From Albifimbria verrucaria (Eukaryota > Ascomycota > Sordariomycetes > Hypocreales > Stachybotryaceae): a DNA stretch of 64,000 nucleotides. A program made the position numbers and the translations under genes. Under the pieces are notes generated by a model. It did not search any database and was not told where the DNA came from. It saw nothing but the letters and a program-made list of their open reading frames with translations. Of this stretch, positions 12,830 to 24,515 are shown in pieces. The stretch's first letter is position 1. The number at the start of each line of letters is the position of its first letter. The stretch spans positions 2,542,001-2,606,000 of the forward strand of contig JAHREC010000011.1 in assembly GCA_020081605.1 (NCBI GenBank), given 5' to 3'.

Positions 12830-13558
12830 ATGTCCAACAAAGCCCTGTTGCATGAACACCTCAATGGCGCCCAGGTGGCCCCGAGGTCTTTGAGCTGCGT
12901 CCCGACTACCGAGCGTTTCTCATGGTTGTGGAAGGTCTTCCGGCAGGCCCCAGCAATGAACTAAGCGAAATCCTTCTCAAGGAAGCCGAAGCTTCTGCAA
13001 AGGAAAAGCTGGCTCAACAACCCGTCACCGAGCTGCCCCACGTCGCGGCCTGGCGGACGGCTTACAAGGCGTTTGGCGCCAAGCCTGCCAAGTATCGCAA
13101 CAGCCTTGAAGCACTTACACGGCGAGTTGAGTCTGGTGGCCTCCCAGAGTGAATCGGCTTACAGACATTTACAACGCTATTTCGGTCAAGTACCAGATTC
13201 CTTCGGTGGCGAGGACCTCGACAAGTATGAGGGCCACCCACGGTGCGTCCGCGCAACAGGACAAGAAAAGTTTGAGACGACGGCCAGCGGGAACACGGTC
13301 ATTGAGCATCCGGATGCCGGAGAGGTAGTCTGGTGTGATGATTTTGGCGTTACGTGTCGACGCTGGAACTGGCGCCAGGGTCCACGCACTGCCCTGAGCG
13401 ACTCAACCACGCGCGCACTCTTCATTCTCGACGTGCTGGACCCAATCACCGATGATGTGGTCACCGCCGCCGCCGATGAGCTTGCATCTGCCTTGAAGCA
13501 ATTAAACCCTGACATTTTCATTGAGACGCGGAAGATTAGCCACCCTTCTAGACAGTAG
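12830..13558 (+). CDS. B3/B4 (tRNA-binding) domain protein
   Basis: Small soluble protein made mostly of a B3/B4 domain, the fold found in the phenylalanyl-tRNA synthetase beta subunit; stand-alone copies are widespread in fungi and bacteria, with no proven reaction. Single exon, predicted 243 aa. Recognisable pieces are VVEGLPAGPSNELSE, AWRTAYKAFGAKPAKYRNS, the FGGEDLDKYEG segment, EVVWCDDFGVTCRRWNWRQG and the C-terminal TTRALFILDVLDPI strand. Three frame breaks: CCCC 12879-12882, CCC 13143-13145 and the CCTT at 13200-13203, each needing one base. ATG at 12830 follows GCAAAATGTCC, a good context. Confidence 0.85.
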
Positions 13559-14215
13559 ATATCAAATAGCTGGGTTGCAATTGGTGTGTTGGGTAATGGT
13601 GTAGTTCACGAACTAGATGGATAAAGATTGGGATTGGGCGATATGTAATACAATTGACTGGCTTTTGGGTAATAATGTTCACATCTCAAACTTTCACGTC
13701 GGTATAAAACACGTACAATCCCACATAATTCCAAGACATCAGTAGAGTTTTCTACTATACAATTTGCGACAATCGAGTGAACTTCTACAAGCAAAGAATC
13801 CTTTTGGAGAGGACAGAAGTGAAAAAATCTGGCCACTACTTGCATCAATCCCCTGACGCAACGGGCCGTCCATGCAAGGTGGATTGACAAGATTAGCTCT
13901 TTCCAGCATGGGTCGCTCCAAATAGCAACCAGTAACCGCTGGTCACATTTTGCGCCTTTCGACCGGGTCATGTCAAATCTACGCCCTGCGTCTGCGGAGA
14001 CGTTACACTTTGTGGGGTCCGCTCAAGTTCCGGCCCGAGTTAGTGGCGAAATGCGAGCTTTGCTCCGGACCCTCCTCGTGGCTTCACTTAGGTAACAAGA
14101 GTATTACTCACAGGTTCAACCAAACAACTATATATGGTCGGCGTGATTGGTCCGCAGCATTCACAGACCCCTAACCAACTTTTGAAGATATCGCGACCTG
14201 GAAAACACCGCCAAC
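13559..14215. other. intergenic between two co-oriented genes
   Basis: Holds the 3' region of the B3/B4 gene and the promoter of the PaiB-like gene. Nothing else is recognised. Confidence 0.45.
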
Positions 14216-14998
14216 ATGTATCTCCGCGCTGTCCACGCTGAGACCCACATCCCGACCCTGCGCCAGTTGGTTCGTGATTTCCCCTTGGAGTCCTCACAAC
14301 AGCCTTCTCCTCTTCGGCGGGGCCTTTCATACAGTCGAGCCACATTCCTTGGATCCTCGACGTTCAGGATGAGTCTAGCGAGACGGAGCTGGGTCGTCTC
14401 CGGGGCCATCTGGCGAGGGCCAACCCCAGAGCAAGTCCATGATGGAGGCCTGCTTGAAAAACCAGGAGAACGGTATCTCCAATCCAAACGTATTGACGGA
14501 AGAGGTTCTCGTTCTCTTTACTCCTCCGTCTAACCACTATGTAACGCCCAAGTTCTACTCCGAGACCAAACCCGCGACCGGCAAGGTCGTCCCTACTTGA
14601 ATTATGCGGCTGTGCAAGCATACGGGCGCGCCCGTATCTACTTTGACACAAAATCAGAAGAAGCATCCGAGTTCCTATCGAAGCAAATCTCAGACCTGTC
14701 TGAGCATGCTGAGACATCCGTCATGGGCTACACCGGACCGGCGAACTCTAGGCCGTCATCCTGGAAGGTGACTGATGCTCCTGACCGCTATATCGACTTG
14801 CTTAAGAAAGCCATTATTGGTATTGAAATCGATATTGATCGTCTCGAGGGCAAGTTCAAGATGAGCCAGGAAATGGGCGCCGGAGATCAGCAGGGCGTCG
14901 TTGCTGGCTTTAAGAACTTGGGTACGGAGGTTGGTGACGAGGTTGCCAAGTTGGTTCAAACCCGGGCCGAATTGAAGGAAAAGGCAAAGTCGAGTTGA
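14216..14998 (+). CDS. PaiB-like FMN-binding split-barrel protein
   Basis: Belongs to the FMN_bind_2/PaiB family, named from the Bacillus transcriptional repressor PaiB; in fungi these single-domain proteins are common and their function is not settled. Single exon, predicted 261 aa. Landmarks: the start MYLRAVHAETHIPTLRQLV, the PFIQSSHIPW strand, HLARANPQ, the flavin-barrel strand NYAAVQAYGRARIYF and the C-terminal SWKVTDAPDRYIDLL followed by GIEIDIDRLEGKFKMSQ. Frame breaks: CCCC 14281-14284, CCCC 14424-14427 and a single G at 14599 (should read TGG before the NYAAVQ strand). The start context AACATG is good. It follows the B3/B4 gene in the same orientation. Confidence 0.85.
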
Positions 14999-15973
14999 AT
15001 AGAGCCATCAATAAGAATGTTATGGGGAGGAATTGGGAATAAATCTTTTCGTCATGCATGTCTCCAGTGATCATCAGCATACATTCTACGACGCCTAATG
15101 CAACTAATCGAAAAGGAGCAATCTTAATGCTATTTGGGAACATGAAATCTGTGCTACATGCGAGTTGTGGCTGATTAAGACCGAAAAAGCAATCATAGAC
15201 TTTCGAGGGCTGTTTTGCCTCAGCAGATTCACTTGAGTCTTCTAGAAAATACGGTCTATAACGCCTTGCATTTTGAACCAAAAGTTGTCTCAGCACGACA
15301 TTCGATCAATGGTACCAGTGCTGGAAGTCCGTGTTGCACTACATTTGCTATAAATATCCCAATCATCATAGGCCGTAGCAGCATAGGCTGAAACACATAA
15401 GACAGAGAGCTACACTTGTTGGCCCGTTATTCAAGTACCGGGACAATCTACAGTCATCCTGTTCGCCATCCCATTGGCTTCTGTCGCATGCCGCGGGTGC
15501 AGCCTTTTCGTCAAACATACGTGATGCCAAGGGACCATACATATGGCCGTCGTCTTGCGCTGGGCGATCTACAAGATCGGCAAGAATTGGCTTTTTAACA
15601 AGCAACGCTCGATTGGTCCTCTTACTGGTTTGTGCAACCACCGGGATTTTTACCTCTGCTATTGGAGCACTGCAGCAAGTGTATTCAGCTTCCACACGCT
15701 ACTGACGCCATGAGCCAGAGCAGTGCAACAACATGTCTCACGAGATAAGGCTCGGTCCTTCCGAAGCCACAGTATAACATGTGCACTTCTAGAAGGATTC
15801 GCTTGATGACTTACTGTGACCTAAAATTCAGGCTACTCTTGGCAATCAAGAATGAGGCTCTGTGTCGGTGTTGGGGCCTATATACCTTTACCCAGAAGAT
15901 CATTTGGTAAAAACTCACATTGTGTCCTAAGCTTCTGGAGTTCAAGCCAAATGCTTGTTCTATAATTGCCGAG
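14999..15973. other. intergenic
   Basis: No supported gene. Minus-strand frames at 15366-15695 lack any domain or start support. Confidence 0.45.
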
Positions 15974-18324
15974 ATGGACTCTAACGGCCTCTCATATCCC
16001 ATCCACCTTGGATTCTGGACGAATTGGTCCCATGGCAGAGTATTTGGTAGTACTCTGACCCTCAGTAAATCCGATGGTGCTCTGTTAATTGCCTTCTTGG
16101 CCTTCTTTGTCACTCTTGTCGGCACACGGGTATGGCGGATTATATGTTTCGCTCTCTTTCATTATTTTTCGAAACCAACCTCCCAAGATACACTACATAA
16201 CCAGCGTCAAGCCATTCTTCGCAACTCAGCAAGCCCAATTGGTGGCACTTGGGTCTTCATCCGCATGCTTCACGCATGGAGCGGGCCCCGTGCTACGTCC
16301 AAACCACTGAAGCGGCTCTTGCCACTGTTAATTGGATGTTCTCTTTTGCAATTGCTTTGACAGTTGCGTCAGGTCTTTCATCGCAGATAGTACGAGGAAA
16401 TGAAGTACTGATTGATGGCTCGAGATGCGGTCTGATAAGCGCCAAGAAAGTCGGCAGTGAGCTGGATACGCTCTTTTCCGAATACAAGGGACGCCGGCTG
16501 GTGCAAGCAGCAGAATATGCTCAACGGTGTTACGAGTCAAAGCTGACGTCGGAAGATTGCAATGTCTTCGTTCGAGCAGCGCTGCCCATGACGGTTACCT
16601 CAAATGCCAGTTGCCCTTTCGACGATTCAATATGTCTATCTCAAGATTCCAACCTAATACTGGACTCTGGGCTCATGGATAGTCTGGATGATTTCGGCTT
16701 GAATTGGGCACCACAATCAAGATTCAAGCTTCGCTATAAGACACATTGTGCCCCGTTGGTTACGGAGGGATATAGTTCACGTTATCCATTTGGAAACACA
16801 ACGTATTTACGTTACCAGTATGGTCCTACCTTTAGAAGTGGCGATTCAATCTTCGACTGCAACTGTACTAGTGCAATTAATACGGACGTCACAGAACTTT
16901 GGTCTCAAGGAAACAGTTCTTCGCCGCCAGGGTCGGTTCACCATTATAGCACATCGTATGTTTCCCTTGAATCATTATTATTGACAACAAAATTTATGGC
17001 TAACGCCATCATATAGGAACGTTTTTGCATCATTCAGTAACGGATCTGCTAATAAGGAATGGTCGGTCTTCGACCCGATTCCAGAGCTGACTGGTCACAA
17101 AGGTGACCTCAGCATAACATTTCTGTTCCCAAATGAAGTAATGTTCCGCGAAAAGTCGCAGGACATTTGGTATAGGGCAACAACAGCAAGTGCAAGAACA
17201 ATGATTGGACCTGATGGGGTGGCGGCATTGTCGAAATGCCTTTATACTTTGCCGATGAACCGGTTTGGCCGATGGGGTGTGTCGAACAATATCAAGCTTG
17301 CAAAGGCGACAAATGCACAGAGCTTGGCTCTTTGGATGATACAGCTGGCGCCATATCTAATCTCCTGGACATGATATCTGATTTCCACGGAACTGCATCT
17401 TACTTTTCGTTGATGTCGAGTTTGCCGTCCCTGATTCTAGCCTTGGGAAAGGAATCGCTGGCCATGAGACACCGAGGTGTGATTGTGATTCAGCCAGGCC
17501 CTAAGAAGAATGAGTGGCACCTGGATGTGACCCATTGGTTTGCAGCTGTGCTCTCCTCTTTGCAAATATACACAGCTGAGCTCGCACGTGGAAAGGCTGC
17601 CACTGAAAACCCAGAGCTCAAAGATGCTATGATTGTTCCTATTGAAAGTGAGCGGCAGGAGTTTTGTTACAGCCAGGTAAGATATCTGCAAAGACTTCTA
17701 GTTTGGTCAAAGGCTAATAAAATGTAGAAGATTCGAAGCACAGCCTACACATCTTTCAGCACATTCTGGCTGTTCTTTATCATTGGTGTCGGCACCTTGC
17801 TTGTGTTCATCTCCGTTGGTCTGGAGCCCCTTACCAATTTTGTCAATAAGCGACTGGCCCCGAAGTGGAACGGCTATGCGCAACTTGAATGGCGTGCTAA
17901 TCATACATTACACCTACATCACCTAGCTCATGAAGGGAAAAGTCTACCAGAATGGGGACTAAGCCTTTGGGATGTTCCTGTCACAGACCCTGAGTCTCAT
18001 CTGGAAGTTTTTGATCTGGCACAGACTGAAGGTCCACCTCGTCTTTTACATCACGAGAATCATCACAAGAGCAGGACTAACGGTGAGAATGAGACATTCA
18101 ATATAAAGGCAATGATAGAAGATAAGCCTCATGTAATCCACTCTGAAGAGGGGATGACTACACCAATCAGTCCAACGTCAAGTAACACCATGAGTTACGC
18201 AGATGCTAATCACGGGTTCCATTGGCAGCGAGTTAGTTCTGGGAGTTCTACGCAGTCTCTTACCACTCCGGTTGAGCATACGAATAGAGAAGAGGTGTCT
18301 GAAAGTGATAGGAATGTGGTTTAG
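15974..18324 (+). CDS. fungal multi-pass transmembrane protein, unknown function
   Basis: A large membrane protein of a Pezizomycotina-only type; no biochemical role is known to me. Exons 15974-16955, 17017-17676, 17728-18324; predicted 746 aa. It opens with a conserved lead (YPIHLGFWTNWS), then helix 1 ALLIAFLAFFVTLVGT, helix 2 MFSFAIALTVASGL, a long extracellular-looking domain with many Cys and Asn-X-Ser/Thr sites, a helix near SLMSSLPSLILAL, and a last helix FWLFFIIGVGTLLVFISVGL. The C-terminal cytosolic tail is rich in His, Glu and Ser. Frame breaks: one base short in the ATTGG at about 16330 (start of helix 2) and in GGGG 17216-17219. Confidence 0.75.
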
Positions 18325-18696
18325 CTGGAGTATGGCTTACTTGAGCAATGAACTTCTATGTTTAGCCACTCTAATACCTGGTACAATCGGCCACTATGAT
18401 AGGCATATACAAACAAATTGCTCTCAAACTCGTCAATTTGTACTCTTGATTTACCACAACCACAATTTAATGTCTAACACCTTTGAACGGCCTAACTTCT
18501 TGTTAGTGAATGTTAGAGAAAGCGTCATCAGAAAATGTTACCTACAGAACTAATGGAATAACAGAGGAACAAGTTGCGGCACCTGATGAGTTTCCATTCA
18601 TTTTTCATAGAGAAGTGTTTTCCCCTTAACATAAAGCTGTATGGAAAGCTATGGGCGAGATGGCCTTCACACCTGAATACTACACAAGACCTGATC
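18325..18696. other. intergenic, convergent 3' ends
   Basis: Short AT-rich spacer between the membrane protein and the Zn2Cys6 regulator. No feature is seen. Confidence 0.5.
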
Positions 18697-20873
18697 TTAA
18701 ACCGATGGATTAGGCAGTTCGAATACAAATTCAAGCAAGTCCCAGTCTTTATCGATGTCCCAAGCAGTTCCATTCATCAAATGTAATGGATCAACAGTCG
18801 AATAATCTCTTGGTAGTGTGGGTTGAAGGAATTGTTGGAACGGTAATTGATAGAAAGAAATGTCGTCCAATGTAGTCGCAGCTGCATTAGTGCCTTCGTT
18901 CAGTTGGTAGTTTCCTCAGAATTAGTTGAAGAAGCTTCAGCAGCATTATTCAATGGTTTCCTTCGTATGATCTTGCCGAAATATGGTATCTTCACTTCCT
19001 CTTGCTGGTTGTTCTGCTCGTATCCTTCATTCCAGGGAGAAAGCAGTTGTAATGCCTTTTAGATTGTGTCGCAATTGGACAACCTGACTCACACTCTAGT
19101 TGTCCAAAAATTATTTCAGCTTCTCGAATTAGTTCACGATCACTGTCCCAGACCGTTTGCCTCTCGTACACCCACAGCACAAGAACAACGGCAGCGGTAA
19201 AACCAACAAAATCTGAGGTCTTGCAATCGAAGAGATATGTTCCTTGGAACTTCTTACGAAGAACCAAGTATCTCCTCAATAATTCCCGTGCAGCCGAAGA
19301 ACATGCGGTCTTGTTGATCCCTTCAGACGACGCGATTCCTTGACCAGTCATTGCCATACTCGGCAAATTGACATACATCTTGACGTGGAAGAAGAATAGT
19401 TGCGTAAGCAGTTTATCCACCAACAGATCGAGCTCCGTAACAGGAGTGGGGAGAGTGCTTGGTAATTTCCACCATTGTTGAGGTGCCAGCAGTCTCAACT
19501 TCTCCAACTGTTTACAAATATCATGACTGCTTGCCGCCAATATGCGGTCACCGATATTCCCTCAGTGAATTTGCCAGCTTCTATGGCGCATCCAAGGACT
19601 AGATAGTGCGCCCAGTTGTGGCATTCTCCCAGCTGTGGTAGCGGTTCGGCAAACCCAAGTTCATAACGTCGGTCATTGAAGCCTGAAGGCAACCCAAGTA
19701 AAAGACTAGTAAACCGCTCTCCGTGATATATTGACCACCAAATCTTTTGATAAGATTGACACAGGCTAGAGTTGGGAATATGCAAGCCCTGCAGATTTTA
19801 GTCAGAAAAAGTCGGTGTAAAGCTGGACAAATGCGGTATACCATCAACTGGGCTATTGCCATACCCTTTCTCCAAATCAGCCAAGCTCTACGTGGTTGAC
19901 CAATGTCGGTATAAGTTTTGCCAAGGAGAATAACGCATTCCAAGCCCTTGATTGTGCTGATGAACGTATAATCCGAGATAACGGTGTTCTCAACGAGCTG
20001 AAGTATGTCGTGATATGTCCCAAGGCTGCGAGCATAGGCAACAGCAAGGGCCCCAACTTCTGAGGGGCTAGTGCTAGTGTAGGCTCGGGCAGCAAAAATA
20101 GCGAGTGGCTCGATAGCCAACCCTTGTGAAATAAGTTGAGTCTTTTGACAGAAGCTGTTCCACCATGCTCCGTTGCTCTCCAAAACCTCTAAAATACTAT
20201 CGTATGATGGTAACGCCGCTCGAAGCAATCTGCAGGCCGTTAGATGATAGCCGTTCTTATCCTGGCCCGTATCATCTTGACAACTACTAGTGTCTTGCAA
20301 ATCGTCATTGCTTGTTACCGGTCCCGCCGTAGACATGGCGAATTGCTTGAAAAAGTATTTGTGAGCGACTATTACGAAGGCACGACGCAGTAGGCTTCCT
20401 CCACGGACCAACTTTCAATACACTTACATTACAGAGGGCATACATGAGAGGAGGCCCAGGATTCTTCGGCTGTGTTGATGGCAGCTGTACATTGGGTCCA
20501 GAGTGAATCGTATGGCCACTCAGTCTTTGATCTGCTTGAGCGCCTCGTGAAAAAATGTTCGTCGGCCTGTCATGGCTCCCATGGCTTTGCAAACCAGCAC
20601 TGTGATGTTTTGCCGATGTATCCGCGTTGTTATTGAGCACAGCTTGTTGAGCAGCGCACTGCCGCTTTCCAACTATGCAAGGAGAACACGTCGACGAACT
20701 TCCAACGTAGCTACAGCGTAGTTTACGCCGGCGACCTAACAAGAAGTCAGCAGAAGGCTGGAGTGTAGAGGCTATGATTGTTCGTCACATTCTTGGCAAC
20801 TTTTCGTCCCCTTGCGCATCTGCCTCGGCCGTCGCAATTTGGAAGACTCGGAAGGCTCCGAAGTGTCAGGCAT
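18697..20873 (-). CDS. Zn2Cys6 transcription factor
   Basis: Nuclear DNA-binding regulator. Exons 20873-20789, 20735-20428, 20345-19842, 19788-18697; predicted 663 aa. The zinc cluster is split by the first intron: CQEC, then RRRKLRC, C-SP-C and GKRQC, giving C-x2-C-x6-C-x9-C-x2-C-x6-C as in the GAL4 class, preceded by a basic stretch. The middle homology region shows LLRAALPSYDSILEVLES and KIWWSIYHGERFTSLLLG, matching the Fungal_trans core motif. Frame breaks: GGG 19559-19561, AAAA near 19058 and a C near 18903. The last two reveal a C-terminal tail continuing to the stop at 18697 instead of 18992. It is divergent from the SDR at 21419, which is a possible target (inference). Confidence 0.85.
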
Positions 20874-21418
20874 GATTAACAAACGACGTTTCAAGAATAT
20901 TGTTTTCTTGGATTAGTTGATCCGTACAGCTCCGGACGAAAACAATCCAGTGAGTGAGACGGACGAAATTGGTCCGGTCAGCACATGGATTTGGTCCGCT
21001 GAAGTCACGTGAGCCCATCCATGAGGCCTTCGTCCGGGAAGTTGTGAGTGGTGGTGTTCCATAGCGCACTGTGGCGCTTGGCTTATTCTCAATGAATTAG
21101 AGTGAAAGTAAGGTGCCTAGGCAAATATTTCTTAATTTTCATACACTGTATGTAATGTTGTGGCAGCCATTGGAAGACACGGACTTACAGTTTCTGTTGG
21201 TCCGGTAATACTATTTACAAGATCCGAAGTGCAAACAGATGCACCTATACACGAGATCGGACGATGGCATGTTGCGGAGTATAATAAGACTCTCTTCGCT
21301 TGCTCCTATATGTTTTGCCATGAAGCATTCTTTCTCAACGTGATTCAACGATCTAATCAATCCATTTACACATCACCATATTGAACCATTTACATCAAAT
21401 TCAGCCCCGCTAACTAAA
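20874..21418. other. divergent promoter region, regulator/SDR
   Basis: Shared 5' region of the Zn2Cys6 regulator (minus) and the SDR (plus). It contains scattered CGG/CCG triplets (for example GTCCGG near 20973), the half-sites such regulators bind, but no clear spaced repeat. Confidence 0.4.
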
Positions 21419-22396
21419 ATGGCACCTCTTGTTTGGCTAATCACTGGAACCACATCAGGCATTGGCACTGCACTTGTTGCGGAATGTCTGTCTCGTGGCG
21501 ACAAGGTCATCGCTACAGGACGCCGTGTCGAAGAAAAGCTAGTCCGATTCAAGACAGGGAATATTGCCTTCTTAGAATTTGATGTCACTGCTCCCTTGGA
21601 GGAAATCCAAGCCATATTGAAGAAAGCTTGGTCAATCTTCGGGCATATTGACATACTGATGAACAATGCCGGGATCTCAGCTTTCAAAGCTGCAGAAGAG
21701 GCCGAGTTAGTGCATATCCCTACAGTAACAGATCACGTTAGGCTGACTATAAACAGCGAGAAATTGATTAAGTCCATGTTCGACGTCAACCTTTTCGGCC
21801 CAATGCGGATGACGCAGGCTATGCTCCCTTTCTTCAGGGAGCAGGGCCATGGTGTCCTCGGATTTACGTCCTCGGCCTCATTATGGACGCCACTACCCTT
21901 CATGTCACACTACGCTGCCTCAAAGGCTGCGCTTAGCACTTACGTCGAAGCCCTGCACAAGGAAACTCGCTCGCTCAATATCCGCTGCATCGCATTCGAA
22001 TGTGGTGGGTTCCCTACGAACTTGGGACAGTCACGGGAGCCCTCACAAGACGGATTCGGTAGCTCTGGCACTTCAATTGAAGCTTATCAACCACTTTTCA
22101 TGGAACTTATGGGCAAATTTACGGCGAATCCAATGGTGCATATGCCAGGCGATGTCCACAAGGCCGCAGTGGCCATGGTCGATGCCATCAAACAAGAAGG
22201 GCAAGCGGCCATGCTACCTTGGACTGTAAGGATTCCTCTAGGGTCAGATGGCCTGGGAAGAGCGGAACAGCGGTGTGAGGAGCAGCTGCAACTCCTCAAG
22301 AAATGTCAGGCAATTGGACTGAGTACGGATCAGGAACCTGGGCAAGGGTCAGATGCGCTGAAGGAAATGTTCTCATATCATACAGTTCTGGGCTAG
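21419..22396 (+). CDS. short-chain dehydrogenase/reductase (classical SDR)
   Basis: NAD(P)-dependent oxidoreductase of unknown substrate. The dinucleotide loop is TGTTSGIG (residues about 9-16), followed by an Arg-containing ATGRR strand end that suggests NADP; then NNAG, the catalytic Ser in FTSSASL and the YxxxK pair in HYAASKAA. The frame is open for 325 codons, but a 51-nt GTTAGT...ACAG segment (21706-21756) looks like an in-frame intron: without it the text reads EEADEKLIKSMFDVNLFG, the usual SDR spacing, giving 308 aa. This is one of the few genes here needing no frame correction. It is divergent from a Zn2Cys6 gene. Confidence 0.9.
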   Translation: MAPLVWLITGTTSGIGTALVAECLSRGDKVIATGRRVEEKLVRFKTGNIAFLEFDVTAPLEEIQAILKKAWSIFGHIDILMNNAGISAFKAAEEAELVHIPTVTDHVRLTINSEKLIKSMFDVNLFGPMRMTQAMLPFFREQGHGVLGFTSSASLWTPLPFMSHYAASKAALSTYVEALHKETRSLNIRCIAFECGGFPTNLGQSREPSQDGFGSSGTSIEAYQPLFMELMGKFTANPMVHMPGDVHKAAVAMVDAIKQEGQAAMLPWTVRIPLGSDGLGRAEQRCEEQLQLLKKCQAIGLSTDQEPGQGSDALKEMFSYHTVLG

Positions 22397-23590
22397 GTAC
22401 CAGCATGGTACCAGATGAATACGAGAAACCCTTGCTGCTGCTCCTTCAACCATCATTCGTTGGTTCGTGAGCGCGTAGTAAGCCAACCCCGTATTTGGGC
22501 TCGTGTCCTTAGGCAAGGTTATGAAATGGTCAAGGTTGTAGCAGCACCACGCTTGGCCCAATAATCACTTTTGTTTCAGGGTTTCGAGTAAAACCAAATG
22601 CAAACAAAACTGAACACCATGGCAAAGACTTGTATCTAACAGCTCTACTCTTCGTAGATCGCCGAGGTTCTCCAACAGTTAGTTAAACTAGGGCTATTTA
22701 CTCCTTTAATGCCGTGACTATGTTTCAGTCATATCAAAATTAGTATTGGATCCTACTCTCGTATATCTCTTTTTAGGTCCATCTTGGCATGCAGCTGTAA
22801 ATTCTACTGCACTTTTGGCATTGGGTGTCTTACGCTCGCCATGTTCATTTTGCGTTGAGGCTGATAATGGGGATCCCTCTTCACAAATGCCGAGCATGGA
22901 CCCGCATAAGCTAATGCGTTTAAGTTGGATGTGAACGGGGATTGACCACTATCCCTGTGTCGCAGCATATGACCCCACAGGAAACTCTGCAAATCCATGT
23001 GTAGGACGGCTTGGCACCAACACATGTGGCCGAACATTAGTGTAAATGGTACAGTCTAAGCTAGTAAGTCGGTAAATAGCCCAGGAGTTGCTTCACCTGA
23101 GAGCTTCTCGTCAGTAAAATGTGAATAGATGGTTGACTGAATAGGCAGCAAAGACTACCCCTAGTTTGTCAATCGAATCGCGAGAGCAACATTGGATGAT
23201 TATAACATTATAACACTTCGCCATTCCTCAGTGTGGGGTCAACCACATATCTAAACCGAGTCACTTCTGCATGGATAAGGCAGGTGACCTCTCCTTGCGT
23301 GATTTGTTTGAATCTGGATCGCGTCTCGGAAGTTTTAATACGAGAAACACCGTTCTGGTCAACGATGATCATGCCTCCGACAGGGATCTCTTGCAGTGTA
23401 CTGCCCGTGCTTGGAATGTAGAATGTCTCCTTTTACCTGCAGAATGTTTGCGACCGAATGCGAGCGTTACGTAGTCAGCAGCCCTATTGTTGGCCCAACA
23501 CGAGTATAAAACGCCGCCGCCGGACCGTCGGCAAGTACTGGAACGTCGTAGCAAGCCCATCTAAAGTAAAAAAAAATCCAGACAACCAAA
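22397..23590. other. intergenic; promoter of the small cysteine-rich gene
   Basis: No supported coding region. The distal part holds the TATA element of the gene at 23591. Confidence 0.5.
23505..23510 (+). promoter_or_regulatory. TATA box of the defensin-like gene
   Basis: A TATAAA hexamer inside GAGTATAAAACG, 81 bp upstream of the ATG at 23591, a suitable distance for a strong inducible promoter. Confidence 0.55.
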
Positions 23591-23863
23591 ATGCAGTTCA
23601 CTCTATTCACTGTTCTCGCTATCATCGGCACCACTTTCGCAGCCCCTTCACCACAGGTGTAAGTTGTATGCAAGACTTTGCCTGGGACTCTGATCTGACT
23701 ATCATCATGAATTAGAAAGGTTTGCCCTGCTATCGGATTCTATGTGGATCGAAACGATCTATCGTCATGCAATGATATCTGCAAAGGCTTTGGGGGCATT
23801 TGTGTCATTCAGCAATGCCCTGCTGACCCGAATGCCCTTTGCGCGGCAGAATGCAAGTGTTAA
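23591..23863 (+). CDS. secreted 8-cysteine defensin-like peptide
   Basis: Predicted 71-aa secreted peptide. Exon 1 23591-23658, 57-nt intron with GTAAGT donor and TTAG acceptor, exon 2 23716-23863. Residues 1-17 (MQFTLFTVLAIIGTTFA) form a clean signal peptide ending in an A-x-A-like site. The mature part has eight Cys spaced C-x14-C-x3-C-x6-C-x4-C-x7-C-x3-C-x-C. The CNDIC (C-x3-C) plus the terminal CKC (C-x-C) is the cysteine-stabilised alpha-beta signature seen in plectasin-type fungal defensins, and GFGGIC resembles the gamma-core Gly-x-Cys. The extra cysteine pair goes beyond the six of plectasin. Start context CAAAATGC is good. It could be antimicrobial or an effector; activity is not shown by sequence. 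No frame problem. Confidence 0.75.
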
Positions 23864-24515
23864 GGAAAGGGGGCAGAGATGGGATAGGATAGAAACAAGT
23901 GTTACAAGACTTAATGTATTCCTAGGCTGAGGTACAACGGCTGCAGCTGAAATACATACCCAAGCACCACAAACCATCTTTTCTTTTCTTTTCTTTTCTG
24001 GTTAAGTCTCCATCATCTTAAAAGAGGAGAGAAAGTTGGCAACTTCAGTAATCTATTATTCTCACCTGATCGACATTGATGCCCAGGCAGCATGAATCTT
24101 TTATGTATTTGATAAAAAGTGTTGCGTCTTAATTAATCAGGCCACTTTCGGCAATTGGTTTGATACTTTTATCACTATATCAAGCTCAGATATCGTTGAG
24201 ACTCGCTCGACTCATAATCATCCCTTTACGTCGATCATATTGAGTCCGCTTGACAAGGCGTCAGGGCGACCATGCGGTTAACATCGCCCTTTACAGTCCT
24301 TCATTACTAAGGCGTTAATTTACATTCACATGCTCTCTGTTAGGTAGCACCGTCGAAAGCGTTACCAAGCTGGGCATTCAAATTCGAGGGTCTCTCGTGA
24401 CATCTTACGATCTCGCTTACAGGACAATTTTTGCTCAAGGAGATACTGAGGAAAGCTGGATAAATCCTACAAAATTGTCAGAACATATGATCTCGCTGGA
24501 GTTGGTGATCAAAGC
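23864..24515. other. intergenic, AT-rich, with TTTTC tract
   Basis: Separates the defensin-like gene and the 3' end of the next regulator. No gene is seen. Confidence 0.45.
23977..24000. repeat. (TTTTC)n short tandem repeat
   Basis: About four and a half copies of a TTTTC pentamer, downstream of the defensin-like gene. Confidence 0.8.

Noticed and set aside
15366..15695. Minus-strand frame of about 109 codons
   Set aside because: No ATG-supported start, domain or conserved composition.
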